Shown: positions 49,631 to 58,862, counted from the stretch's first letter. The stretch: 64,000 nucleotides of DNA from JACNIZ01 sp964344765 (GCA_964344765.1 CAYFOM010000004.1:73249-137248); one strand, 5' to 3'. The notes: generated from the sequence alone by a model not told the origin. Numbers and translations: made by a program.

Positions 49631-51754
49631 GCTTAATGCAGCTTCTTTAGGCTTGGCGACGAAGCGCATGAACGAGAACAGTAGCGCAAAGCCGATGACG
49701 ATGGAGATCCAGAACGGCGTGCCAAGTAGCGCGGTAGGCATATAACCAACGCCAATCGCAATGATCGCGGTGACGATGGCGTAGGGAGCCTGGGTGCGCA
49801 CGTGGGTGATGTGATTACACTTCGACGCCGCCGACGAAAGAATGGTGGTATCGGAGATCGGCGAGCAGTGGTCACCAAAGATCGCGCCTTCCAGCACCGC
49901 GCCGATCGACAAGATCAGCAGCCCATGCGGACCGTACGGCGTGCTTTCACCAAGGTGGTAAGCCAGCAGCACGACATTAGGTTGCATGATCGCCATCGTC
50001 GTCCACGACGAGCCGGTTGCAAACGCTACGAAGCACGACGCCAAGAACAAGATGATCGGCAACCAGGCGCCGTCGATCATGCCTTGGAAGGCGGCGACGA
50101 GGTAAGTGGCTGTACCGAGTTCGCTGCAGACTTTGCCGATGGCCCATGCCAGTAACAGAATCATCACCGCGTCCTTGAACAGAATGCGGATACCTTTGAC
50201 CGTGGTGCGCGTGGTTTCTTGCACGCTAAGCAAGCGCTGGCCCAGTGCCATCACAACGGCGAGCACAAAGGCTGCCAACGAACCGTAATAAATCGCACGT
50301 GTGCTATCGGATGCACCGAGCACGGCACGCATCCAATAAAAACCGCCGGCTTCGGACGCGGCAACGGCGTCGGCATGGCCGGGGTCGGCTTTATCGGCGA
50401 TGGCGGCGTTGAGCACGTCGGCACCGAATGCGTAGATCAAACCGGCGGTACCGAAGATCATCAGCGCTAACGGCAGCACGCCGTTGAACCAGCGCGCAGG
50501 AACGCCGTCCAACGGTTGAGTATGAGCGGAAGGACCGTCACCAGAACCGATCAGGCTTTGGTCATTGCCCTCACGTGCCAACGCTTCGGCACGGCGCATT
50601 GGCCCGAAGTCGCGTTGCGTCCAAATCACGCAACCGACCATGAACATCGCAAACAAGCAATAAAAGCGATAAGGAACGGTTTCTAAAAACAGGGCATAGC
50701 CCTGACTAGCCGGTATGCCGACGGTGGGGAGTTGCGGTGCGTAAGTGCTGATTTGATAAGCCACCCACGTACTGAGGATGGCAATGCCGGCTACCGGCGC
50801 GGCGGTGCTGTCGACGATGTACGCCAACTTGGCGCGGCTTACCTTCATGCGATCAAACAGCGGCCCGCATGAATTACCGACGATGATGGTGTTGGCATAG
50901 TCATCAAAGAAAATGCCCAATCCCAATGCATAAGCAATGGTTTGCACGCTGCGCGAATTTTTGGCGAAGCGCAGCAAGGCTTTGACCATTCCTTCGATAC
51001 CGCCCATGCGCGTGACCACGGCAACGGTGGCCGACAGCAGCAGCACAAAACCGAGGATGTATAAGTGGAACGAATCGTTAAGGATTTTGCCCCACAGGAT
51101 GTCGTAGAGCGCAATGCGAAAGGTGGCGAGCAGAGATCCTTCGGCCCACGCCAACATCGCCGATCCAACCAGGACTCCGGCGCCCAAAGCGATCAGCGTG
51201 CCGCGCAATAAAAACGCCAGCAAGATCGCCAGCAACGGTGGGATCAGCGCCCAACGCGAACCGACTTGGGTGGAGGGCCAGTCGTCGACCCCTTCGACTG
51301 CGGCGGCCGAGGCTTCATCGGTGGGGGCCAGCACGATGCCGCCGCCGTCCTGAGGTTGAATGGCGACGCGCAGGATTTCCGGGTACATGCCGCCGAAATT
51401 TGCAAAATCCAGCTGCGGTTGGCCATCGGCGCCCGCCATGCGCAATAAAAACTGATCCGGCGCATGGAATTCCATCCACGGATCCTCGCCGGCGGCTTTT
51501 TGATCCTCAGTGGGCGCCGGGATGCGGAAGCCGGCACGAAGAGCATCCAAACGCGCCTTGCCGTCGGCGTCGCCATCGAGCTGCCAAGTCATGTGCACGC
51601 CTTGCGGAGCTTGCAGCGGCTCGAAGCTGTTGAGCATGGTTTGCCCACTTAAGGTTTGCAAAAGCACCGTGTCGGCGCTTGCCCAAAAAAGCGGCAAGCA
51701 GATGACGGCGAAGATGGCGGCGAAGATCAGGCGGGAGCGCATCGGCCTAGCCAT
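49628..51754 (-). CDS. NhaC-type Na+/H+ antiporter with a periplasmic N-terminal extension
   Basis: This 708-residue membrane protein has about 11-12 hydrophobic segments from residue 167 onward and the NhaC-family signatures GIFFDDYANTIIVG, DSTAAPVAGIAILS and GAIFGDHCSPISDTTILSS. It should exchange sodium for protons, or possibly transport an organic anion. A membrane segment at about 10-27 is followed by a roughly 140-residue soluble region before the core, which the family normally lacks. The start is ATG 51754. It ends convergently at the subtilase terminator. Confidence 0.87.
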   Translation of the reverse strand: MARPMRSRLIFAAIFAVICLPLFWASADTVLLQTLSGQTMLNSFEPLQAPQGVHMTWQLDGDADGKARLDALRAGFRIPAPTEDQKAAGEDPWMEFHAPDQFLLRMAGADGQPQLDFANFGGMYPEILRVAIQPQDGGGIVLAPTDEASAAAVEGVDDWPSTQVGSRWALIPPLLAILLAFLLRGTLIALGAGVLVGSAMLAWAEGSLLATFRIALYDILWGKILNDSFHLYILGFVLLLSATVAVVTRMGGIEGMVKALLRFAKNSRSVQTIAYALGLGIFFDDYANTIIVGNSCGPLFDRMKVSRAKLAYIVDSTAAPVAGIAILSTWVAYQISTYAPQLPTVGIPASQGYALFLETVPYRFYCLFAMFMVGCVIWTQRDFGPMRRAEALAREGNDQSLIGSGDGPSAHTQPLDGVPARWFNGVLPLALMIFGTAGLIYAFGADVLNAAIADKADPGHADAVAASEAGGFYWMRAVLGASDSTRAIYYGSLAAFVLAVVMALGQRLLSVQETTRTTVKGIRILFKDAVMILLLAWAIGKVCSELGTATYLVAAFQGMIDGAWLPIILFLASCFVAFATGSSWTTMAIMQPNVVLLAYHLGESTPYGPHGLLILSIGAVLEGAIFGDHCSPISDTTILSSAASKCNHITHVRTQAPYAIVTAIIAIGVGYMPTALLGTPFWISIVIGFALLFSFMRFVAKPKEAALS

Positions 51755-51778
51755 CGTAGGACTGCCAGCGGCGCGCGG

Positions 51779-51785
51779 GTATCCT
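51779..51785. promoter_or_regulatory. Interlocked -10-like hexamers TATCCT (+) and TAGGAT (-)
   Basis: The sequence TATCCTA contains TATCCT on the plus strand (51779-51784) and TAGGAT on the minus strand (51785-51780). They lie 26 and 25 nt from the GTG 51811 and ATG 51754 starts, placed symmetrically. Confidence 0.35.
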
Positions 51786-51810
51786 ATGGCCTACGCGATC
51801 GCCTGAAGCC

Positions 51811-52308
51811 GTGGAATACGTCCTACTTGTGCTGTACGTTGCCGGTCTTGCTTTGGTCTACCATGGCCAGCGCAAGGCGGAGCAGCGCATTAAGGAGTTA
51901 GAGGCCGAATTGCGCGGCCGTGACGAGCACAAAGCGCTTTTGCAGCGGCTGGATGAAATGGAACAGCTCATGCGCCAGTTCGATCCCGAGCCGGTGCGCG
52001 CTGAGCTGACGCGTTTACGTGCCTCGGTAGGCCAGTTGCTCGAACCGCCGGCTGCGCCCGAGCCGTTGCCGAGCGCCGACGAAATCAGCCGCGTTCAAGA
52101 AGTGAAGCAACTCGTTCATCGCCACCTGCGCCGTGCGGGTTGCGATCAGGTCCAGATTCTCGATGACGATCAGCAACTCGACGCCGAGGAATTGGAAGTG
52201 CGCATCGAAGCGATGAAAGATGGATTGTGCATCAAGGGGCGACTGCAAGTGGTCGGCAATGATGTGCGTGAAATCGGGCTCGACGACACCCACAAACTCT
52301 TTCCCTGA
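51811..52308 (+). CDS. Small membrane-anchored coiled-coil protein of unknown function
   Basis: This 165-residue protein has one N-terminal membrane segment (1-17) and a charged coiled coil (about 18-75, heptads of Leu with Glu/Arg/Lys). A Pro/Ala-rich hinge (about 76-84) leads to a compact C-terminal region with alternating charge. I recognise no family. It starts at GTG 51811 behind the divergent promoter and ends 51 bases before asnS, with which it may be co-transcribed. A role as a membrane scaffold or receptor is possible but not shown. Confidence 0.7.
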   Translation: MEYVLLVLYVAGLALVYHGQRKAEQRIKELEAELRGRDEHKALLQRLDEMEQLMRQFDPEPVRAELTRLRASVGQLLEPPAAPEPLPSADEISRVQEVKQLVHRHLRRAGCDQVQILDDDQQLDAEELEVRIEAMKDGLCIKGRLQVVGNDVREIGLDDTHKLFP

Positions 52309-52359
52309 TCTCTACGAACCGATCCCTCCTCCGGAGCTGGGAGGTCCAGCTCAAACACC

Positions 52360-53667
52360 ATGGAAAACGTCCGCATTAAGGATCTGTCCAAGCACGACGG
52401 CGAGGTCGTGCGCCTGCGCGGCTGGCTGTACAACAGCCGCGGCAAGGGCAAACTGCTGTTTTTGTTGTTGCGTGATGGCAGCGGCATCTGCCAGTGCGTG
52501 GTGTTGAAGAATCATGTTTCCGAGGAAGTTTTCGCCGACGCCAAGGGCTTAACGCAGGAGTCTTCGCTTGAGGTTGTCGGTACCGTCAAGCTCGATGAAC
52601 GCGCCCCGGGCGGCGCAGAGTTGAAGGTGGATTCGATCAAGGTGCACCAGGTCGCCGAGCCCTTCCCGATTGGCAAGAAGGAACATGGGCCTGGTTTTTT
52701 GATGGATCATCGCCACCTTTGGTTGCGCTCGAAGCGCCAAATGGCATTGCTGCGCGTGCGCCATCGCGTAATTACCGCGATTCGCGAATTTTTGGACCGC
52801 GAAGACTTTTACTGCGTCGACTCGCCAATCTTCACGCCCAACGCGTGTGAGGGTACATCAACGTTGTTTGAAACCGATTACTTCGACGGCAAGGCTTATC
52901 TGACCCAATCCGGTCAGCTTTACGGCGAAGCCAGCGCGATGGCATTGGGCAAGATTTACGTCTTTGGTCCGACCTTCCGCGCCGAAAAATCCAAAACGCG
53001 TCGCCACCTGACCGAGTTCTGGATGTTGGAGCCGGAGATTGCGTACGCCGATCTGGACGACGTCTGCGATTTGGCTGAAGGCATGTTGCGCTACACCATC
53101 GATCAGGTGTTGGAGCGTTGCCAGCAGGAGCTTGCTGATCTGGAACGCGATCCGGAAGTCTTGAAGGGTTGGAACCGCGAGTTCCCGCGCCTGAAGTACG
53201 ACGAAGCAGCCGAGCTGCTGATGCAATGGCAGGCCGAAGGCAAGTACGAATCCGATTTCAAACCTGGTGACGACTTGGGCGCGCCGGACGAAACTGCATT
53301 GGGCGAGCACTTTGGTTGCCCGGTAATGGTCACGCACTGGCCGTACGAGGTCAAAGCCTTCTACATGAAGCGCGATCCGGAAGATGAAAGCAAAGCGCTG
53401 GGCGTCGACATCATTGCGCCGACTGCCGGTGAAATCGTTGGTGGCGCGGTGCGTGAAGACGATCACGACACGCTGAAGTCGCGCATCATCGAGCATGAAT
53501 TACCGTTGGAAGCCTTCCAGTGGTACTTGGACCTGCGCCGCTTCGGTTCGGTACCGCATGGCGGTTTCGGACTGGGGCTCGAGCGCACCGTTTCGTGGTT
53601 GACCGGGGTAGAACACGTGCGTGAGTGCATTCCATTCCCGCGCACACTGCAGCGGATTTACCCCTAA
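52360..53667 (+). CDS. asnS: Asparaginyl-tRNA synthetase
   Basis: This 435-residue class IIb synthetase has the OB-fold anticodon-binding domain at the start (VRLRGWLYNSRGKGKLLFLLLRDG). Motif 1 lies in FLDREDFYCVDSPI. Motif 2 is FGPTFRAEKSKTRRHLTEFWMLEPE, and motif 3 is GGFGLGLERTVSWLTG near the end. The LTEFWMLEPE sequence and the absence of the aspartyl-type insertion separate it from AspRS. The start is ATG 52360. The converging secreted-protein gene ends 3 bases after its stop. Confidence 0.96.
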   Translation: MENVRIKDLSKHDGEVVRLRGWLYNSRGKGKLLFLLLRDGSGICQCVVLKNHVSEEVFADAKGLTQESSLEVVGTVKLDERAPGGAELKVDSIKVHQVAEPFPIGKKEHGPGFLMDHRHLWLRSKRQMALLRVRHRVITAIREFLDREDFYCVDSPIFTPNACEGTSTLFETDYFDGKAYLTQSGQLYGEASAMALGKIYVFGPTFRAEKSKTRRHLTEFWMLEPEIAYADLDDVCDLAEGMLRYTIDQVLERCQQELADLERDPEVLKGWNREFPRLKYDEAAELLMQWQAEGKYESDFKPGDDLGAPDETALGEHFGCPVMVTHWPYEVKAFYMKRDPEDESKALGVDIIAPTAGEIVGGAVREDDHDTLKSRIIEHELPLEAFQWYLDLRRFGSVPHGGFGLGLERTVSWLTGVEHVRECIPFPRTLQRIYP

Positions 53668-53669
53668 AT

Positions 53670-54623
53670 TCATTGCGGCGTATTCGACAGAATGCGCCGC
53701 GCCGTTTGCTGGCGACCTAAATCCGGCGATGTGAGTTCGACGCGCATCAACGTTTGGAACTGTGGCCGAATCCATTGGATCGCCCATTCCGCTTGTGAGT
53801 CTCCACTTTGAGCCAAATCAAAGAGCTTGCGGAAGGAGCTTGCTTGGACCTTCGTTGGTTCCGGAACTGCCGACGTCTGGGCAATCAACTTCTCGGTTGC
53901 CGCGAGCTGCTCAAGTTGGGCTTCCCACGCCGCATTGGGCTCGATGGTGGACGCGGTAAGTTCATTTTGTTCCAACCAACGGTTCACCGACAGCAGCAAT
54001 AATCGCTTCGGCAACTCCCAACGCGCCCCGCGCCGCCAATCCGCCCACGCCGGTCGCTCGTCTTCGGCGGTGCCGGATCGAAAGATGGAACGGCACAGCG
54101 GCCAAACAGCCAAATAACCGTTCTCAAGCAACCGACCTGCCGCCGCCGCGCGGATCGACAAAGGCTGATCGCGACTTTGGGCAAGGTAGGCAATGGCAGG
54201 AGCATAAGGGTGGGGCAAATCAGTAGGTGCCAACAAACACGCCAATGCAGTGGCTTCCTCTTTGCGCGTGCATGCCGCCGCATAAAGGTGGTGACTGAGC
54301 CGGGCGTGGTTGGTGCCGGCCGCTAATAGTGCAGCCAATTTGGCTTGGCGACGGTCGCCCTTACTTAAAAAACCAACCAAAACCTCGTGGTGAAAGTCTT
54401 CGCTTGGGCGCATAGCTTCTAACTGCTCCCAGTCCACCGACGGTTGATCAGTCAGTTCCTTCAATCGATCCGCGTAGTCCTTTTTCGCCTCCTCGGTTTC
54501 AGGGGCGGCGGGACTCTCGGAGGGTGTTGGGGCTAGGTCGGCTTGAGCTGAAGGATTCGCGGGGGGCAATCCTGGATCTAAGGGCAGCAAAGTCGCCGCC
54601 TGGAGCAACAGCGATAAAAACAT
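53670..54623 (-). CDS. Secreted helical-repeat protein of unknown function
   Basis: This 317-residue protein has a short N-terminal hydrophobic signal (about 1-13), a Pro/Ser/Ala-rich linker (about 18-47) and a helical part with HEAT-like segments (clearest at about 90-200). No catalytic motif is seen. It is exported and may hold other periplasmic proteins. ATG 54623 is preceded at 6 nt by TATGCT. It converges with asnS and lies downstream of the sigma factor gene on the same strand, 78 bases apart. Confidence 0.7.
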   Translation of the reverse strand: MFLSLLLQAATLLPLDPGLPPANPSAQADLAPTPSESPAAPETEEAKKDYADRLKELTDQPSVDWEQLEAMRPSEDFHHEVLVGFLSKGDRRQAKLAALLAAGTNHARLSHHLYAAACTRKEEATALACLLAPTDLPHPYAPAIAYLAQSRDQPLSIRAAAAGRLLENGYLAVWPLCRSIFRSGTAEDERPAWADWRRGARWELPKRLLLLSVNRWLEQNELTASTIEPNAAWEAQLEQLAATEKLIAQTSAVPEPTKVQASSFRKLFDLAQSGDSQAEWAIQWIRPQFQTLMRVELTSPDLGRQQTARRILSNTPQ

Positions 54624-54629
54624 CCGCCC

Positions 54630-54635
54630 AGCATA
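54630..54635 (-). promoter_or_regulatory. -10-like TATGCT, 6 nt before ATG 54623
   Basis: On the minus strand TATGCT ends 6 nt before the start codon, the spacing seen at other probable leaderless starts in this window. Confidence 0.4.
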
Positions 54636-54701
54636 ACGCCCGCCGCACCGGGGCAGGTGCGGCGGGCGGGGGTGTAGACCGGGGGTAGGTCGGGGCTCGG
54701 C

Positions 54702-55904
54702 TTAGAGGAAGCGAGCCAATTCTTTTTTCGGCGTCGGGCGGGTCAGGCGGCCCAAGGATTGAGCTTGCAGCTGGCGAACGCGCTCGCGCGAGATTCCAAG
54801 GCGCTGACGAACTTCTTCCAAGGTCCAGTAGCGACCGTCTTCCAGGCCGAAGCGCAGGCGCAGGACTAGGGCTTCGCGGGCCGGAATCGTCGACAATTGC
54901 TGCTCGAGGGCAGCGCGCAGATCTTTGCTGCTCGGCTGATCAGGCAGACGCGGTTGGCGCGGATCGGGCAGGATGTTGGCGAGACAGCCTTCTTCTTCGG
55001 TGGTCGCGGTGCGGTTCAGAGACAAGCACTGGCGGTCAGCTTTCAACGCGCGCTCAACGCGGCTCAGCGGCAGACCGGTGCGTTTGGCGATGGAGTCTGC
55101 CGACAGTGCATCCGGCTCTTCAAACTGCGTTTCGCGGACGCGGCGCAGCGCTTGAGCCAAGTAAACGGGCAGGCGCACGGTGCGCGACTGGAAGGACAGA
55201 GCCTTCAGGATGCCCTGCTGAATCCACCAGCCGGCGTAGTTGGCAAAGCGAACGCCTTCTTCACGCTTGTAGCGTTCGACCGCGCGCAGCAGCGCGGTGT
55301 TGCCTTCTTGAATCAGGTCTTCCCACGGTACGCCGACGTGGCGATAACGACGGGCGGTTGCCGGAACTGCGTGAAGGTTGCGGTGAACTAGGTTGGATTG
55401 CGTCGTCGACAGCTCGCGAATGCGTTGCTGCAGCAGTTCCATCTTGGCCGGCGGCATGTCGCGATTCGCGGCTTTGGTTGCCGGACGCAAGCGCAGTTCT
55501 TCTAGGATTGGGGAGTAGGGAGAGAGGAACTCTTCGGCGTAGGCGCGCGCAACGTTGGGCGGTTGCTTGCCGAGCACCTCGAGGATGATGGTGCGCATCA
55601 GGTCGATGGAGCGGGCCATGACGAACTCCTCTTGGCGGGTCGTCGGGCGCAGGCGCTGCAGATCAGACCAGTAAACGCTTAATGGATCGCCGGGGGTTTG
55701 CACCCGCGACTGTTCTTGACGCTCAGCGAAGGATGGATCCTGAAGCTCGGCGAGCAGCGGAGTCCGGTTCTTGGAAAAGTGAGCGACCAAATATGGCTTG
55801 AGCACCTGATAGCGATGCTCAGTGGCCAGTCCTGCCTGCAACAAATCCCAGGTTAGGGCGGAGGCGGAGCGGATCTTCTTGAGGAAAGTGGGGCGGCGGT
55901 TCAT
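54702..55904 (-). CDS. Sigma-70 family RNA polymerase sigma factor, divergent
   Basis: This 400-residue sigma factor has region 1.2 (DPLSVYWSDLQRLRPTTRQEE). Region 2 has NLHAVPATARRYRH and DLIQEGNTALLRAVERYKREEGVRFANYAGWWIQQGI. Region 3 (SADSIAKRTGLPLSRVERALKADRQ) and region 4 with LEEVRQRLGISRERVRQLQ are complete. Region 1.1 is absent, and about 70 residues of unknown form lie before region 1.2. It resembles a stress or developmental group 2/3 factor more than the housekeeping factor. ATG 55904 is chosen because the longer frame upstream carries no sigma homology. It is divergent from a secreted-protein gene across a 230-base gap. Confidence 0.88.
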   Translation of the reverse strand: MNRRPTFLKKIRSASALTWDLLQAGLATEHRYQVLKPYLVAHFSKNRTPLLAELQDPSFAERQEQSRVQTPGDPLSVYWSDLQRLRPTTRQEEFVMARSIDLMRTIILEVLGKQPPNVARAYAEEFLSPYSPILEELRLRPATKAANRDMPPAKMELLQQRIRELSTTQSNLVHRNLHAVPATARRYRHVGVPWEDLIQEGNTALLRAVERYKREEGVRFANYAGWWIQQGILKALSFQSRTVRLPVYLAQALRRVRETQFEEPDALSADSIAKRTGLPLSRVERALKADRQCLSLNRTATTEEEGCLANILPDPRQPRLPDQPSSKDLRAALEQQLSTIPAREALVLRLRFGLEDGRYWTLEEVRQRLGISRERVRQLQAQSLGRLTRPTPKKELARFL

Positions 55905-56052
55905 GGTGTTTTGAACTGTGGTGCTTCCCATACATCGAAAAGCGTGCCAACCGCCGATTTCGAGAGCATAATTTTTGCCCCTGTAAGCCCTTGAATACAA
56001 ACGGGTTATGCTTGCCGCAGCGCGACTGTTTCAGAATCGTGCAAAAGTGCGG

Positions 56053-56083
56053 AAAATTCCCACAGTGGGGTGGGAAATATTTC
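56053..56083. promoter_or_regulatory. Imperfect inverted repeat between sigma factor and secreted-protein gene
   Basis: An imperfect inverted repeat (ATTCCCA at 56056-56062 and TGGGAAAT at 56071-56078, extended by flanking A/T) lies in the middle of the gap. The spacer is 8 bp. It could be an operator between the sigma gene and the divergent gene, but one arm has a mismatch and no -35/-10 pair is attached. Confidence 0.25.
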
Positions 56084-56134
56084 GCAGTGTAACCTTTGAC
56101 GAGCGGTCCCGTCTCCTGGGTGGAGAGATAACCC

Positions 56135-57316
56135 ATGATTCTGAGTACAACCACCCTACTCTTGGCTTGTGCCGCTCAATCGGCGCTTGCTTCTACTAGT
56201 AAGGACACTCGTTTATTGCAGGATCCCACCTGTAAGGACGAAGCCTTCATTCTTCATCAAGAAAGCGGCCCGGGCGCCGGCGTGTACTGGTCCAGCCAAA
56301 GTTGGATGTTTCAACTTCGCGATGGCGACGGCGATGGCTGGCTGGATACTCCGCCAGGCATTGATGCGTTGACTACTGTGGTGCGCCCCAGTGCGGCCCA
56401 GTTCACGCCGCTGGATGTGGCCTTTTCTTTGGACGGAAATTACCTGCAATATGAGGATGGCGACCTCCTCTGCATGGATGAGAAATCGGGCCTGAGGCTC
56501 ATGGTCGGCGAGAGCGAGTTTTTAGCGGCCATCCAACATCAGTCCGGGTCCTTTGATTTGGATGCCGTTTGCTTGGATGGTGACCGCATTTGGTTTTCGC
56601 TAAAAGACGGCGTGCAAAGTGCGGTTCTGGGCCAAATCGACGATGGTGACATTCTTGCTTATGACCAATCCAGTGCAATCGTCAGCCGTCCGTATACCGA
56701 AGCCGATGTGCAGGCGATGGTCGATCAAGCCACCGGCAATTCCACCGCCGTGGGAGACGTCAAAGCCTTATCGATCTATCCGCCCAGTGGCGAATTGGTT
56801 TTTACCATTCAATCGCCATCGGCCCATGATGCATCGGTTTTTGGTGTTGACGGAGGCGGCCGCCTTTTGCCGAAGTGGGCGGAAAGCGATTGGGCGTTTC
56901 AAGATGCAACCGAATTGGATGCGCTGGCATTCCTGCCGGTTTTGATCGTGCAACCGCCGGTGTTGGCAACGGATTTGCCCTATGTGGATCAAAATTCGAC
57001 GGTCAAAATCAAAATCCGTCACGGCAGTCCCCAGGGCGTTGCCAAAGGGCTATTCGCCTACCGCCGCGGTTTTGACGACAGTGTTTCTTACCAGGGAGTC
57101 GGAGCGATTTTCTTGGACCAGCTGGATCCTGCATATCTGCGGCAAATGACTGCAGGTTGGTTACACACGACGCCGTTGGATGCATCGGGTAGCGGGGATT
57201 TCGATTGGGATGCCGGTTCGCTGCCGCCGCAATACGCACACATGGACTTTTTGGTGCAAGCTTTGGACGTAACCGCACAAAGATTAAGCAACCCAATTGT
57301 GTTGCGATTGCGCTAA
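56135..57316 (+). CDS. Secreted protein with shared C-terminal domain (C-terminal domain protein 3)
   Basis: This 393-residue exported protein has a signal peptide (about 1-20). The mature part begins with an Asp/Gly-rich stretch (LRDGDGDGWLDTPPG, about 62-76) like a calcium-binding repeat, followed by beta-rich sequence with many aromatic and Asp residues. The last 110 or so residues are the shared C-terminal module, including LDASGSGDF and FLVQALDVT near the end and the final LSNPIVLRL. No enzyme motif is seen. ATG 56135 starts the signal peptide. The next gene on the same strand follows after 58 bases. Confidence 0.75.
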   Translation: MILSTTTLLLACAAQSALASTSKDTRLLQDPTCKDEAFILHQESGPGAGVYWSSQSWMFQLRDGDGDGWLDTPPGIDALTTVVRPSAAQFTPLDVAFSLDGNYLQYEDGDLLCMDEKSGLRLMVGESEFLAAIQHQSGSFDLDAVCLDGDRIWFSLKDGVQSAVLGQIDDGDILAYDQSSAIVSRPYTEADVQAMVDQATGNSTAVGDVKALSIYPPSGELVFTIQSPSAHDASVFGVDGGGRLLPKWAESDWAFQDATELDALAFLPVLIVQPPVLATDLPYVDQNSTVKIKIRHGSPQGVAKGLFAYRRGFDDSVSYQGVGAIFLDQLDPAYLRQMTAGWLHTTPLDASGSGDFDWDAGSLPPQYAHMDFLVQALDVTAQRLSNPIVLRLR

Positions 57317-57357
57317 TGGAACCTAGGAATAGGTGGCAGCGCCTGCTTTGCTGCCGC

Positions 57358-57363
57358 TATCCT
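57358..57363 (+). promoter_or_regulatory. -10-like TATCCT, 11 nt before ATG 57375
   Basis: TATCCT ends 11 nt before the start of the helical-repeat secreted protein. No clear -35 box is seen. Confidence 0.35.
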
Positions 57364-57374
57364 GGATTTAACAA

Positions 57375-58787
57375 ATGTTTGGGTTCTTCAACCTGATGGC
57401 ATGTTTCGGGCTACTGTTCGCGCAGGAGCCCGATCCAGCCTTAATTCGCAAGCTCGACGCGGTCGAACCCGGAACTCGGGTGCAAGCCGCACAAGAGCTA
57501 GCCGAGCTCGGTTCGTCGATCGAAAAGTGGCTGCACAAAAAAGTTCGGTCGGGGTCTGCGAATCGTCAACGCAGCCTGTTATTGGCGGCAGCCTTGCTGG
57601 GAAGCGATGACTCTTGGGAGTTGATCGAAAGCGAAGCGCGGCGAGGGCGCAAAGCAGAGGCGAATCGTGCCTACGCGTTGTTGCTTTATGGCGCTTATCA
57701 TCCCAATGCAGGCACATCCGCCAAATCCGATTGGAAGCGAGCCGCCACCGATTTTGAAAAGAGCTGTTTATTGGCCGGATTGCTGGCACGCAGTGGCGAA
57801 GTTGATTTGGACGGCTTTCACATGTTGATCGACCGCAAGGGCAGCGATCGGCAAAAAGCACTTCTTGCAATGCTGGATGGCGTTCAAGGAAGAGCGACGG
57901 CCGTTGATGGTGAACACGGCTTTGGACGTGGCGCTCGACTGCTAACGACTTTGATTGGGAGCAACCCGCCTCTACCGGCAAATGACATCGCGGATTTAGG
58001 GAAAGACCTTCCCGAGTCCTGGGTGCTTGCAGCGCAACGCAGTCCAGGCCGCAGTTTGGACCTGCTGAAAAGCACACCATTAGGAGGACCTAGTGGGGCG
58101 GTTGTTTTTGCGTTGCGGGAAGTGGCTGCCGACCAACGTCAGCAAGCTTTTGATTTTCTCAAGGAGCGCGTCACCGAAAGCCCGTCGGTGGAATGGTTGT
58201 GGGGGGTAGCGGGGGAATTAGGTTTGGATTTACGTCGGCCGTCTAAGTCGGCGTTGGTGCGGGGTGAAGTTGCAGGCTTGCTGCGCTTGGCATTGCGCAA
58301 TTTCCCGATGGCTGAAACTTGGGCACGAGATCGTGCAGCGGTTGCCCGGCAATCCCTGGTCGGCGCTGACGGTACCGGCAAAGGACAAATGGAGGCGGCG
58401 ATGATTTTGGCATTAGCCGGACTTCCCGAGGATCATGATTGGTTCAAACAAGCACTGGAAAATGGAACCGCGCAAACCAGGGAGCGCTTACAACCATTGT
58501 GGTTGTTGGCTACGCGCAAGCTAGACACCAGTGTTGCCCGCGGTCAATGGCTATCGAAATGGAGTCGCGACTTAGGTGCAGGTAGCGTCGGGTTTTTAGA
58601 TCGCGAGGGCCCGCGTTGGGTTGCGTTGAGCTTGGTTAGCGGAAGTTTGGCCCTGGATGAGCATGAAATGTTGCAGGGCTACGCCGACTCGTTCCCGACC
58701 AAATTGGACCACCCGTTTACCGACGAATTCTATGCGGATTTGGCCGCATACCTGAACAGCGAAGAATATCGCTTCTCGCTGCGCTAG
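57375..58787 (+). CDS. Exported HEAT-like repeat protein of unknown function
   Basis: This 470-residue protein has a short hydrophobic signal (about 1-16, FNLMACFGLLFAQE) and a long series of helical repeats, clearest at about 25-110, 225-260 and 315-370. The Leu/Ala-rich helices with turns of Gly, Asp and Pro look like HEAT or Armadillo solenoids. It lacks the shared C-terminal module of its neighbours. No enzyme motif is seen. It lies between two proteins with that module and may be part of the same surface system, though this is inference. Confidence 0.65.
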   Translation: MFGFFNLMACFGLLFAQEPDPALIRKLDAVEPGTRVQAAQELAELGSSIEKWLHKKVRSGSANRQRSLLLAAALLGSDDSWELIESEARRGRKAEANRAYALLLYGAYHPNAGTSAKSDWKRAATDFEKSCLLAGLLARSGEVDLDGFHMLIDRKGSDRQKALLAMLDGVQGRATAVDGEHGFGRGARLLTTLIGSNPPLPANDIADLGKDLPESWVLAAQRSPGRSLDLLKSTPLGGPSGAVVFALREVAADQRQQAFDFLKERVTESPSVEWLWGVAGELGLDLRRPSKSALVRGEVAGLLRLALRNFPMAETWARDRAAVARQSLVGADGTGKGQMEAAMILALAGLPEDHDWFKQALENGTAQTRERLQPLWLLATRKLDTSVARGQWLSKWSRDLGAGSVGFLDREGPRWVALSLVSGSLALDEHEMLQGYADSFPTKLDHPFTDEFYADLAAYLNSEEYRFSLR

Positions 58788-58821
58788 CTTGAAACCGCTT
58801 CTCCTGGGATGGGGGAACGGG

Positions 58822-58827
58822 TAGGCT
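58822..58827 (+). promoter_or_regulatory. -10-like TAGGCT, 35 nt before ATG 58863
   Basis: TAGGCT would give a leader of about 28-30 nt. A 5-bp hairpin (GGACC with GGTCC) follows it before the start codon. Confidence 0.25.
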
Positions 58828-58862
58828 GTAAGAGCCCCCTGGACCCCATAGAGGTCCTAAAC

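Noticed and set aside
55905..56134. Sigma-54 type promoter TGGCACG-N4 upstream of the sigma factor gene
   Set aside because: The -24 element is present on the minus strand, but the -12 element matches at only two of four positions.
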